A stretch of 64,000 nt of DNA from Anaerolineales bacterium (GTDB lineage Bacteria; Chloroflexota; Anaerolineae; Anaerolineales; Villigracilaceae): the NCBI GenBank assembly GCA_015075725.1, contig JABTTV010000001.1:1178001-1242000 (forward strand). The letters run 5' to 3'. A model generated the notes under the pieces. That model was not told where the DNA came from and searched no databases. It saw only the letters and a program-made list of their open reading frames with translations. Numbering within the stretch: position 1 is the stretch's first letter; the number at the start of each line of letters is the position of its first letter. Position numbers and translations under genes: made by a program. Positions 1 through 7,492 of this stretch are shown here, piece by piece.

Positions 1-295
1 TTGCTGCTTTTGTATCTGCATATGCAGTGAGCAAGACCCGTTTGGCATGCGGGAAGGTCTTCATCGCCTCAGCCAAAAATTCCGTGCCGCTCATTTCCGG
101 CATGCGCTGGTCGACCAAAAACAGCGCGACGGTTTCGCCGCGCTGTTCGAGTTTAATCAAATATTCCAATGCAGCTTTGCCGGAGTTGACGGGGAGAATG
201 CGATAGTCCTGTCCATACTTCAAGCGCAAGTCGCGTTCAACAGAGTTGAGAACTGATGGATCGTCATCAACGGTCAGGATCGCTGGCTTTGCCAT
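1..295 (-). CDS. Response regulator receiver domain, truncated by the window edge; probably the N-terminus of a receiver-thioredoxin reductase fusion
   Basis: The 98 visible residues form most of a CheY-like receiver: acidic triad at residues 10-12 (VDDDP), phospho-acceptor Asp62 in LVDQRMP, and Thr90 in LLTAYAD. The C-terminal part lies beyond base 1. Receivers of this exact flavour (LTVDDDP, DQRMP, LLTAYAD) are known at the N-terminus of response regulator / thioredoxin-disulfide reductase fusions in several bacterial phyla, so a FAD reductase domain may follow; this is inference from family resemblance. The ATG at 295 sits 7 nt downstream of a TAGAAT box and has no Shine-Dalgarno, suggesting a leaderless mRNA. 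Confidence 0.8.
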   Translation of the reverse strand, partial: MAKPAILTVDDDPSVLNSVERDLRLKYGQDYRILPVNSGKAALEYLIKLEQRGETVALFLVDQRMPEMSGTEFLAEAMKTFPHAKRVLLTAYADTKAA

Positions 296-301
296 CTTTG
301 C

Positions 302-307
302 ATTCTA
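302..307 (-). promoter_or_regulatory. -10 box TAGAAT of a leaderless-type promoter for the response regulator
   Basis: TAGAAT on the minus strand ends 7 nt before the ATG at 295, placing the expected transcription start at the start codon. No ribosome binding site is present between them. Confidence 0.5.
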
Positions 308-349
308 TCATCAAAGAAAACATCCGAAGCCATGCCCGGGATGTCTGGC

Positions 350-1828
350 TTACTTCACGGCTCGGACCACATTCCGTCCCGCCGCGCCGCTGACCCCGCC
401 TCCGCCGTGGACTCCGCTGCCACATAAATACAAATTATCAATCGGTGTCTTGTGGTTCGACCAGCCCGGTATCGGACGCATGAACAGGAACTGGTCGAGC
501 ATGAGTTGACCGTGGTTGAGGTCGCCTTCGGTGAGACCGTAGGTGTCCTCTAGGTCTTGAGGAGTGATGGTCTTTGAATTTACGATTGACGATTTCAGAT
601 TTACGAAATGTTCTGAAAGTATGTCAATCGCTAACTTCTCAACTTTCGAACCTTCAACCTGCCAACTGCTCTTTTTCAAAGCATACGGCGCAAACTGGAA
701 ATGGATAGAAACAGTATTGCCCGACGTAGTAACTTCCAAATAGGGTTTCTCGGAAATTTCGCCGTACTTCGCCGCGTCGTAGGCTTTTTCGAGATATTTG
801 ATGGATGGGGCGAGGACGACTGTCCCTGCGGGGATGCCATGATTGCCGTTGGTCTGTAAGTGGATTTTCGCCACCGATCCGCGCATTTTGATGGACTGGG
901 TATGCCAGACGAATTCGGGCGGCAACTCGCGCGGACCGACGAGTTTGAGCAGGGTATGTTTCGGGTCTGCGGCGGAGAGAATGACATTCGCGGAAATCTC
1001 TTCACCGTTGGCAAGAACAACGCCCTTCGCCACTTGGTTTTCCACTCGGATACTCGTTACTTCTGCCTCAGTTCTAATTTCACCGCCAAAGGCTTTGACA
1101 GCATTCGCTAAAGCCGTTGTGATCTCGCCTGCTTTGCCAACATTCTTGTGAGCCAGCCCGCCGCGATTCATCCAATTGTGGATGAGGGTGTAGCCGGTGC
1201 CTGCGCCCATTGGACTAAGCGTCGAGCCGTGAATGGCAACGGCGCAAATCGCGACTTTGACAACTTCGGACTCGAAGTATTCCTCCACGAGTTCTTGCGC
1301 GGTCATCGGCAGGGCGCGGATGAAGTTGAGCATGTCTTTGCGACCGGCGAGTTTTAATTCAAGTGCCCATTCGAGCAAGCCATAGCCTTCTTTGAAGCCA
1401 AAGTTCATCGGCAGGCGCGGCATGATGGTGGAGTAGGTCACGTCCATGATCTGCGCGGCTTTGTTCATGAAGCGCACAAATTCAGGGAAGCTCGCCGCGT
1501 CTTTTTCGGAGATGCGTTTGATGGACTCGGCGTCGAGCGTGAGGGGGGAACCATCCGCTAACAGGGTGATGAAAGGCTGGGGAGCAGAATCAGGCTGAAG
1601 TCCGTGAGAGGCGAGTTTCAGGTCTTTGATAATGTCTGGGCGGAGAGTCCCGCCGGTGTGGAGAGAGTCCACAGAAAAATTATCTCCAAAAGATTCTGTG
1701 ACTACCGAACCGCCGACGATGGAACGGCGTTCGAGAACCAAAACTTTTTTGCCTTGCTTGGCGAGATAGGCGGCAGCGACAAGTCCGTTGTGCCCCGCGC
1801 CGATGATGATGTTGTCGTAGTGGCTCAT
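350..1828 (-). CDS. FAD-dependent oxidoreductase, phytoene desaturase / PYROXD2-like
   Basis: 492 residues if started at MSHYDN. Residues 7-20 hold the dinucleotide-binding motif (IIIGAGHNG) followed by the VLERR acidic end of the second strand; the family C-terminal FAD motif (GGGVSGAAG) is near the end. It is a diverged paralogue of the adjacent upstream gene, overlapping it by 4 nt (ATGA), so the two are translationally coupled. The reading frame stays open upstream to 2080, but that part lies inside the neighbour and is not family-like, so I reject it. Two stretches (577-664) read like the dispersed intergenic repeats of this genome, see findings. Substrate is unknown; members of this family oxidise C-N or C-C bonds with FAD. 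Confidence 0.85.
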   Translation of the reverse strand: MSHYDNIIIGAGHNGLVAAAYLAKQGKKVLVLERRSIVGGSVVTESFGDNFSVDSLHTGGTLRPDIIKDLKLASHGLQPDSAPQPFITLLADGSPLTLDAESIKRISEKDAASFPEFVRFMNKAAQIMDVTYSTIMPRLPMNFGFKEGYGLLEWALELKLAGRKDMLNFIRALPMTAQELVEEYFESEVVKVAICAVAIHGSTLSPMGAGTGYTLIHNWMNRGGLAHKNVGKAGEITTALANAVKAFGGEIRTEAEVTSIRVENQVAKGVVLANGEEISANVILSAADPKHTLLKLVGPRELPPEFVWHTQSIKMRGSVAKIHLQTNGNHGIPAGTVVLAPSIKYLEKAYDAAKYGEISEKPYLEVTTSGNTVSIHFQFAPYALKKSSWQVEGSKVEKLAIDILSEHFVNLKSSIVNSKTITPQDLEDTYGLTEGDLNHGQLMLDQFLFMRPIPGWSNHKTPIDNLYLCGSGVHGGGGVSGAAGRNVVRAVK

Positions 1829-3447
1829 AGCATACCGTCCTTGAGAATTTCTTTTGCCGCCAACATGCCGGGCGCGCCCATCACGCCGCCGCCGGGGTGT
1901 GCGCCGCTCGCGCCGAAGTAGTAGCCTTTGAGCGGGGTGCGGAAGTCTGCCCATTGCGGGGTGGGACGCAGGAAGAAAATTTGGTGCAGCAGCAGTTCGC
2001 CGTGGAAGATGTTGCCGCCGGTGATGCCCGCGATGCGTTCGATGTCTTTCGGCGAGATGACCTGCATACCCACGATGCACTCGCGGATGTTCGGCGCGTA
2101 TTGCTCGATGGTGGCGATGACCGCTTCGCCGAGTTCGTCACGGCGTTGGTCTGTCCAGCCGCCTTCGAGGTCGTAGGGCGCGTACTGCACGAAGCAAGAC
2201 ATCACGTGATGTCCGGGAGGCGCCATGTCGGGGTCGATCATCGAGGGGAAGATCATGTCGAGATAGGGACGTTTCGAGATCTGCCCGTACTTCGCATCGT
2301 CATAAGCGCGTTCGATGTAATCAATGCTCGGGCTGATCGAAACCGCGCCGCGATGCAGAACCGAGTTCGCGCCGCCGTGCCCCGCACCTGTTGCGGGGTT
2401 GCCATATGGCAGCGCGGTGAAGTTCGGCAGTTTGCTCAAAGCAATATTGACCTTGCCCGACGAACCGCGTGTGCGGAAGTTTTGAATCGAGGTGACAAAA
2501 TCATCGGGCAGATGTTTCTGCTCGACAAATTGCAGGAAGGTGCGCTTCGGGTCGGCGGCGGACATCACGACTTTGGAATCGAGTTCATCGCCATTTTCGA
2601 GGATGACACCTACAGCGCGTCCACCCTTGACCTTGACCTGCTGCACGCTTGAGTTGACTCTGACCTCCACCCCAAGCGCTTGCGACGCGTTATAGATCGA
2701 GCCACTGACTCCGCCGGAACCGTTCTTGGCAAAACCCCAGGCGCGGAAGGCGCCGTCAATTTCGCCCATGTAGTGATGGAGCAAGACATACGCCGTGCCG
2801 GGAGAGCGCGGTCCGAGATAGGTGCCGATGATGCCGCTGGCGGCTTTGGTGCCTTTGAGCGCGTCGGTCTCGAACCATTCTTCGAGCAAGTCCGCGGAAG
2901 ATTGCGTGGCGAGTTTGGCGATGGTGTAGAGTTCTTTTTCGGAGAGTCCCGCTGCGTATTGACCGACTTTGAGCAAGCCAACCAAGTCACGAGGACTCAG
3001 GGATGAGGGATCGGGGGGGATGAGGTTGATGATCGGCTTGATGGCTTTTGCGGCGCGCGCCATGACGCGGGCGTACTCGTCGTAGGCTTCGGCGTCTTTG
3101 GGCGAGTGACGATACAACTCGCGGCGGGTCAGGTCGTGGTCATCCCAGGAGGCGAGGTAGTCGCCATTTTCTATGGGAGTGAAGGTGGAAGGCAGCGGCA
3201 GGATTTTTAATCCGTGCTTGGGCAGTTCCAGATCGCGGATGATCTCCGGGCGCAGCAAACTCACCACATAGGAAAATTCAGTGAACTTGTAGCCGGGGAA
3301 AATTTCCTCGGTCACTGCCGCGCCGCCGACGATGGGTCGGCGTTCGAGCACGACCACTTTTTTGCCTGCGCGGGCAAGGTACGCGCCAGCCACAAGTCCG
3401 TTGTGACCGCCGCCGATGATGATTGCGTCATAATTGTTTGATGTCAT
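1825..3447 (-). CDS. FAD-dependent oxidoreductase, phytoene desaturase / PYROXD2-like
   Basis: 540 residues with the Rossmann FAD motif at residues 10-16 (IIGGGHNG), the following VVVLERRPIVGG segment and the C-terminal GASGAHPGGGVMGAPG flavin motif. Length and motifs fit COG1233 proteins close to animal PYROXD2. It is the second gene of a three-gene minus-strand run: the GcvT-like gene upstream (80 bp gap) and its paralogue downstream (4-nt overlap). Co-occurrence with a folate-dependent methyltransferase suggests oxidation of an N-methylated compound, but that is an inference and the substrate is not visible. Confidence 0.85.
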   Translation of the reverse strand: MTSNNYDAIIIGGGHNGLVAGAYLARAGKKVVVLERRPIVGGAAVTEEIFPGYKFTEFSYVVSLLRPEIIRDLELPKHGLKILPLPSTFTPIENGDYLASWDDHDLTRRELYRHSPKDAEAYDEYARVMARAAKAIKPIINLIPPDPSSLSPRDLVGLLKVGQYAAGLSEKELYTIAKLATQSSADLLEEWFETDALKGTKAASGIIGTYLGPRSPGTAYVLLHHYMGEIDGAFRAWGFAKNGSGGVSGSIYNASQALGVEVRVNSSVQQVKVKGGRAVGVILENGDELDSKVVMSAADPKRTFLQFVEQKHLPDDFVTSIQNFRTRGSSGKVNIALSKLPNFTALPYGNPATGAGHGGANSVLHRGAVSISPSIDYIERAYDDAKYGQISKRPYLDMIFPSMIDPDMAPPGHHVMSCFVQYAPYDLEGGWTDQRRDELGEAVIATIEQYAPNIRECIVGMQVISPKDIERIAGITGGNIFHGELLLHQIFFLRPTPQWADFRTPLKGYYFGASGAHPGGGVMGAPGMLAAKEILKDGML

Positions 3448-3527
3448 AAGTTCTTCTTTTCTGTTTGAAGGTTGCAGGTTTGAAGGTTTACAGGTTTTAA
3501 CTTTTCAACTTTCAAACCTGTAACTTG
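3448..3527. repeat. Intergenic low-complexity repeat of the AAGGTTGCAGGTTTGAAGG type
   Basis: The 80-bp gap contains degenerate direct and inverted copies of GGTT(T/G)(G/C)AAGG / AACTTTCAAACCTG. Similar text recurs at 28346-28425 and, in coding sequence, at 630-664. No gene or clear terminator is seen here. Confidence 0.6.
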
Positions 3528-4730
3528 CTAACGTTTTTTCCACTCCGGCTCGTAGAACGGCAGTTTGACCACTTTTGCAGGTGCTTGGCGGCGGTGATGT
3601 TCCACTGTGATTTCCATGGTTACATCGGTGCCGATTTCGTAATATGGTTTCTGCAAATGCGCGAGGGCGATATAGGTCTTGAGCAATGGCGACCATGTGG
3701 ACGTGGAGGCATACCCCACCTGCACACCGCCCACCATCACAGGCAGACTGGCGCGGACTGCCGAGCCAGGGATTTGCGGCGGCAAGCCGACCTTGCTGAA
3801 TAATTTTTCCATGCCGACCCAATCCACTGCCAAGCCGACCATCTTCCAGGCTGAGCCTTCGCGCTTTTCTTTTTCCAACGCGCGGCGACCGACGAAGTAA
3901 CCGGGTTTATCGAGGGCAACTGTCCAATCGAGCCCCAACTCGAAGGGAGAGGATTTCTGCGATTCGATCCATGCATGAGAAGCGGAGGTGTAATCGACAT
4001 CAAGCATGAAGAGACCCGCTTCCACGCGTGCCATGTCCATGGCGAGGATGCCAACGGGGGTAATGCCGTAATCAGAACCGGACTCCATGAGGGTGTCCCA
4101 TACTTTGAGCGCATCTTTGGCGTCCATCCAAATCTCGTAGCCGAGGTCGCCGGTGTAACCGGTGCGCGAGATGGTCACTTCCACGCCTTTGATTTTGTTG
4201 GTCATCAAACGGAAGTACTTCAACTCGTCCACTGGTTTCTCAACCACCTTGTTCAGCACCTTGCGGGTATTTGGTCCCTGAAAACTGAGCGCCGCCACGT
4301 CATCGGTTACTTCGGTGATGGACACATCCATGCCAACCGCATTCATCATCAGCCAGCGCAGATTCGGTTCCGCAGCAGTCAGGCGAAAGGTCTGCTCTTC
4401 GAGGCGTGAGATCGTGCCATCGTCGATCATCTTGCCTTCTTCATCGCACCAGCCGGTGTAGGCGACTTGTCCCACTTTCATCTTGTGGACATCGCGGGTG
4501 GTGACACGGTGAAGGAGAGCCGCCGCATCCTTGCCTTTGATGATGTACTTGATCAGCGGCGAGACATCAATGAGCGCCGCCGAGTTGCGGATCGCCCAAT
4601 ACTCGCGGTCGAGCACATGCTCGTACGAGCCGACGACAAAATAGCCCGCCCACTTGCGCCAATTCTGCGGCTGGCACAACGCGGACGTCCGTTCGTGGAA
4701 GGGGGTGTTTTTGAGGTTGAGATTTAGCAT
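3528..4730 (-). CDS. Glycine cleavage T-protein (GcvT/aminomethyltransferase) family protein
   Basis: 400 residues, full length for the GCV_T fold plus the C-terminal beta-barrel domain. Family hallmarks include an N-terminal VSPLIKYIIKG segment, RLTAAEPNLRW, SFQGPNTRKVL, ISRTGYTGDLGYEIW at about residues 195-210 and a final domain with YASTSTWSP. Such proteins transfer one-carbon units to tetrahydrofolate. It is first in the operon with two FAD oxidoreductases, while no GcvH or GcvP gene is adjacent, so a role in demethylating a secondary or tertiary amine (as in dimethylglycine or sarcosine systems) is more likely than the classical glycine cleavage system. The precise substrate is unknown. 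Confidence 0.85.
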   Translation of the reverse strand: MLNLNLKNTPFHERTSALCQPQNWRKWAGYFVVGSYEHVLDREYWAIRNSAALIDVSPLIKYIIKGKDAAALLHRVTTRDVHKMKVGQVAYTGWCDEEGKMIDDGTISRLEEQTFRLTAAEPNLRWLMMNAVGMDVSITEVTDDVAALSFQGPNTRKVLNKVVEKPVDELKYFRLMTNKIKGVEVTISRTGYTGDLGYEIWMDAKDALKVWDTLMESGSDYGITPVGILAMDMARVEAGLFMLDVDYTSASHAWIESQKSSPFELGLDWTVALDKPGYFVGRRALEKEKREGSAWKMVGLAVDWVGMEKLFSKVGLPPQIPGSAVRASLPVMVGGVQVGYASTSTWSPLLKTYIALAHLQKPYYEIGTDVTMEITVEHHRRQAPAKVVKLPFYEPEWKKR

Positions 4731-4810
4731 GGGGGAATGATTCCTTGAATTGGCGCGGATTGTAAATTATATATAATTTGCTGACAATCAGGAATTTTTA
4801 GGATTAAAGA

Positions 4811-4843
4811 CAAAGCAGGTCAGATATTCTCTGACCTGCTTTG
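4811..4843 (-). terminator. Strong hairpin downstream of the NmrA-family gene
   Basis: A perfect 14-bp stem (CAAAGCAGGTCAGA and its complement) closes a 5-nt loop 17 bp after the NmrA stop codon. The longest T-run lies on the plus-strand side (4848-4853), so it may act in both directions or only as an mRNA 3' end stabiliser. Confidence 0.6.
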
Positions 4844-4859
4844 TGCATTTTTTAATTTG

Positions 4860-5756
4860 TTATCCCCAACCATTCTTTTCAGGGATGGGGATCGGCTGTT
4901 GGTTCTTCCAGCCATTCTTGAGAAGATATTGTTCAAAGGTCAATAAACCCGGGTGAAGTTTGCGAAGCGCGGCAATATCCGCATCGTAGCCTTTGCCGTT
5001 GAAGAATTCATAGGCGGCTTTCATTTCTTCCTCCGAGGCGTTGCCCCATCCACCGGTTGGCGCGGTCAGCGTTACAGGACGTCCGATCATCTTGGTGAAC
5101 ATCTCGGCAAGTTGCGGCTCGGTCAGTTCATCACCCGCCAGTTCAAGGGTCTTGCTGAGATATTCTTTGGGGTTCGCGAATGCCAGGGCGGCAAACACGC
5201 CGATATCTTCAACCGCAATGATCTGGGTGGCTTTGTCGGGACGGGTACCATTGCCCGAGAACGTGCCGCTCAAAATGTACGCGCGGCTCCAGTTATGGTT
5301 GTCCATGAATGCCACAGGGCGCAAAATGGTGTAAGGCACGCCAAGGGTGTGGATGTATTGTTCGATGATCCACTTGCTCTCGAAATGTTTCTGTCCCATG
5401 CCGCGGTGCGCCGACCCGACCGAAGAGTACACCAAGTGCTTCACGCCTGCGGCTTTGGCGGCATCGGCAACGGCTTTGCCTTGCTTGATCTCGCCTTCGA
5501 AGCCGACGTTCGGCAGCCAGAAGTTCTGCACGCTGAAGACGCCGTAGACGCCATTGAAGGCGGCATCGAGGTTGGCTCGGTTTTCCATATCGCCTGCGAC
5601 GAGTTCTGCGCCGAGCGATTTCAATTCATGTGCCGCAGGCTTGTTGATATCACGCGTCAATGCACGGACCTGCCAGCCTTCTGCCAAAAGTTTTCTTGCT
5701 ACAGCGCCGCCTTGTTGCCCGGTGGCGCCTGTTACCGCGATAAGTTTGTTGCTCAT
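4860..5756 (-). CDS. NmrA-family NAD(P)-binding protein
   Basis: 298 residues beginning with the atypical-SDR nucleotide motif ITVTGATGQQGG-like sequence VTGATGQQGG at residues 8-17, typical of NmrA/HSCARG proteins that bind NAD(P) and often act as redox sensors or quinone reductases. The FSVQNFW segment and the absence of the YxxxK catalytic pair in the usual SDR place also fit NmrA. It is the last gene of a MarR-DUF5519-NmrA operon (1-nt gap upstream), so it is probably the effector gene controlled by that MarR repressor, perhaps in response to electrophiles or quinones (inference). Confidence 0.85.
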   Translation of the reverse strand: MSNKLIAVTGATGQQGGAVARKLLAEGWQVRALTRDINKPAAHELKSLGAELVAGDMENRANLDAAFNGVYGVFSVQNFWLPNVGFEGEIKQGKAVADAAKAAGVKHLVYSSVGSAHRGMGQKHFESKWIIEQYIHTLGVPYTILRPVAFMDNHNWSRAYILSGTFSGNGTRPDKATQIIAVEDIGVFAALAFANPKEYLSKTLELAGDELTEPQLAEMFTKMIGRPVTLTAPTGGWGNASEEEMKAAYEFFNGKGYDADIAALRKLHPGLLTFEQYLLKNGWKNQQPIPIPEKNGWG

Positions 5757-5757
5757 T

Positions 5758-6096
5758 TTATACCTCTATAGTTTTTGGTTTTTGTTTTTGTGCGATCTCA
5801 ACACTTTCACGAAATAATGCTATTGCCTTTTCCACATCGTCTTCCTGTTGGAGGTAGAAACTGATCCAACCTGTCTCCGGCAAAAGGTGATGCGGCTGCG
5901 CACGTCCTGCGGCGACGAGCACATCGCGCACTTTCTTCGGAAAGGGAATATCCACCATGTGGTCGCCGTGAATATGCCCGATTTCACGTTTGCCGATCAC
6001 ATACTCAACGCCGCCGAAACGATGCGGTTGCACTGTCACACCTGCCCAGGATGTGACCGCCTTTGTGATCCGTTCCTGTGCGCCTTTGATGCTCAT
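5758..6096 (-). CDS. DUF5519 (luciferase-domain PF17648-like) small protein
   Basis: 112 residues with the conserved PHRFGGVEYVIGKREIGHIH block, then VDIPFPKKVRD and PHHLLPETGWISF, which I recognise as the DUF5519 family. Function is unknown; the proteins are cytosolic and small. The start overlaps the MarR stop by 4 nt (ATGA) and the NmrA gene starts 1 nt after its stop, so it is the middle gene of a tightly coupled operon. Confidence 0.7.
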   Translation of the reverse strand: MSIKGAQERITKAVTSWAGVTVQPHRFGGVEYVIGKREIGHIHGDHMVDIPFPKKVRDVLVAAGRAQPHHLLPETGWISFYLQQEDDVEKAIALFRESVEIAQKQKPKTIEV

Positions 6097-6548
6097 TCAG
6101 ACGCCCTTCCTTTACCTAACTTCTTGCACAGTTCACCCAATGTCTCCAGTTCCTTCACCGTCAGGATGCTGAACTCGTCCACCAATACCGCCACATGACC
6201 GGGAAGCACCGCCTCGATCTTACTCGTGCCTGCCTCTGTCAAATGAACATGGATCACCCTGCGGTCTTTTTCATCGCGTTCCCTGCGGACCAAGCCATCG
6301 CGTTCGAGATTATCGATGACGGTGGTCATATTGCTGCCGCTTTTCAATACCTTGCTGCTGATCTCGCCCTGGGTCATATGCCCCAGGTGATACAGCGACT
6401 CCAAGACTGCGAACTGCGAATAGGTCAGGTCCCCGATCGAATTACGTTCTGCCAACCGCGCCAGCAGGGAATTGGTACAACGGGTCAGTTTTATGAACGT
6501 GTCGAGGGTGCGCATTTCTGCGCGGGTTCCAGAATAATGGGTGGGCAT
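6093..6548 (-). CDS. MarR-family transcriptional regulator
   Basis: 151 residues with the winged-helix core: recognition region MTQGEISSKVLKSGSNMTTV and the wing LVRRERDEKDRRVIHVHLT, where the DRR of the wing is the classical MarR DNA-contact signature. Start at 6548 is supported by AAAGGAG 9 nt upstream. Its promoter (6587-6615) is overlapped by a perfect 10-bp inverted repeat, implying autoregulation. It heads the operon with DUF5519 and NmrA genes, arguing for a ligand-released repressor of an electrophile or redox response. Confidence 0.93.
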   Translation of the reverse strand: MPTHYSGTRAEMRTLDTFIKLTRCTNSLLARLAERNSIGDLTYSQFAVLESLYHLGHMTQGEISSKVLKSGSNMTTVIDNLERDGLVRRERDEKDRRVIHVHLTEAGTSKIEAVLPGHVAVLVDEFSILTVKELETLGELCKKLGKGRASE

Positions 6549-6569
6549 ATCGAAACTCCTTTGACGTCA

Positions 6570-6591
6570 ATTATTTCGATGTCGAAATAAT
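6570..6591. promoter_or_regulatory. Putative MarR operator, perfect inverted repeat
   Basis: ATTATTTCGA-TG-TCGAAATAAT: two perfect 10-bp arms with a 2-bp centre, 22 bp upstream of the marR ATG. The right arm overlaps the predicted -10 box (6587-6592). The AT-rich TTnTnTCGA-like palindrome is the usual shape of MarR operators. Confidence 0.75.
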
Positions 6592-6615
6592 AGTATATTT
6601 TACGACCAGGGTCAA
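6587..6615 (-). promoter_or_regulatory. sigma70-type promoter of the MarR operon
   Basis: On the minus strand, -35 TTGACC (6610-6615), a 17-nt spacer and -10 TATTAT (6587-6592). The -10 lies inside the operator palindrome, so repressor binding would block RNA polymerase. Confidence 0.65.
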
Positions 6616-6633
6616 TCTAGCCATTTGGGTAGG

Positions 6634-7221
6634 TTAGGATTGGGAATTCAAACGGATCGCCGCGATCTCATTCCACACCAAAATCGCCAGCAGGAAGAGG
6701 TAGAACGCGGCGCCTTTGATGAAGAAGGCGGGTCCTGCTAAAGCGAGTGTCCCCCATGTATAAAGAGATAAGTTCTTCCAACGCTCATCGGCGCGGAAGG
6801 CGAAGCCGAGGACGATCATGGCGGGAAAGAGACTTAGACCAAGCAAGACAAATGAGAGGTCATGCAAACGTCCATGCCAGGTGGCGGGATAGTCTCGAAT
6901 CGTCGGGTCGGTGGTGAAGGCTAAGGCGGCGAGGAATAGACCAGCGAACGCCATCAGCGTTGCACCAAGTTTGGAAGCAATGCCAGGCTTGAGGTCCAGA
7001 AAGAGGCGGCGGGCGAAGAGAGTCATGATAAATCCCGTGGCGATAAAGGTCAGGGTCATGATCCATCCGAAGCGACCGAGCGCCAGCCCGCTGGGCCAGT
7101 CGAATGTGGGATCGTTTATGGGATGCCAGCCGAGGCTGAGGAGGAATTCGTAATTGACGAGGGTGAGAATGGTGAGGACGCTTGCGAACAGAATCGGACC
7201 AAGAAGGATGACCCGCTTCAT
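6634..7221 (-). CDS. DUF998-family integral membrane protein
   Basis: 195 residues with six predicted membrane segments, starting with ILLGPILFASVLTILTLV near the N-terminus. The pattern of HGRLHDLSF between helices 3 and 4 and the RLFLDLKPG loop are typical of DUF998 proteins, whose role is not established. The start overlaps the stop of the DUF2277 gene by 4 nt, so the pair is co-translated. Oriented away from the MarR operon promoter, with a 19-bp gap at its 3' end before that promoter. Confidence 0.75.
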   Translation of the reverse strand: MKRVILLGPILFASVLTILTLVNYEFLLSLGWHPINDPTFDWPSGLALGRFGWIMTLTFIATGFIMTLFARRLFLDLKPGIASKLGATLMAFAGLFLAALAFTTDPTIRDYPATWHGRLHDLSFVLLGLSLFPAMIVLGFAFRADERWKNLSLYTWGTLALAGPAFFIKGAAFYLFLLAILVWNEIAAIRLNSQS

Positions 7222-7436
7222 GATTTTTCTTGAAGGGTCTTCGTTGTCAATAACCCCAACATTTTGCGCGTGGATGCGGCGACTTCTTCGATGGCTTTGT
7301 TGAACGCCTCTTCATTTACTTTGGACGGTTTGCGATACCCGCTGACTTTTCTCACATATTGCAAAGCGGCTTCGTAGATCTCCTGCTCGGTGACGGGGTG
7401 ATCCATATTTCTAAGGGGTTTGATACTTCGGCACAT
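7218..7436 (-). CDS. DUF2277-family small protein
   Basis: 72 residues starting MCRSIKPLRN, then ALQYVRKVSGYRKPSKVNEE and a C-terminal VAASTRKML helix. This is the whole-protein signature of DUF2277, a conserved small cytosolic family of unknown function. A GAGGA sequence precedes the start. Coupled to the DUF998 gene by an ATGA overlap. Confidence 0.85.
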   Translation of the reverse strand: MCRSIKPLRNMDHPVTEQEIYEAALQYVRKVSGYRKPSKVNEEAFNKAIEEVAASTRKMLGLLTTKTLQEKS

Positions 7437-7492
7437 TTCTTTCCTCTTTTCACACAGATGAACACAGATAAATTGGTGGGGTGAATCTGCGT
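7437..7492. repeat. Degenerate CAGAT/GAACGCGG-type intergenic repeat
   Basis: The gap between radA and the DUF2277 gene carries CACAGATGAACACAGATAA and GCGTTTATCCGCGTTTATC, a tandemly degenerate element. A relative lies at 15493-15570. It reaches into the last codons of radA. Confidence 0.5.

Noticed and set aside
1829..2080. N-terminal extension of the downstream flavoprotein
   Set aside because: It lies inside the upstream gene, has Arg/His-rich nonsense composition, and the FAD motif begins at the later ATG.
4731..4810. Glycine riboswitch upstream of the GcvT-like gene
   Set aside because: The AT-rich leader is short and has no conserved riboswitch helices that I can see.
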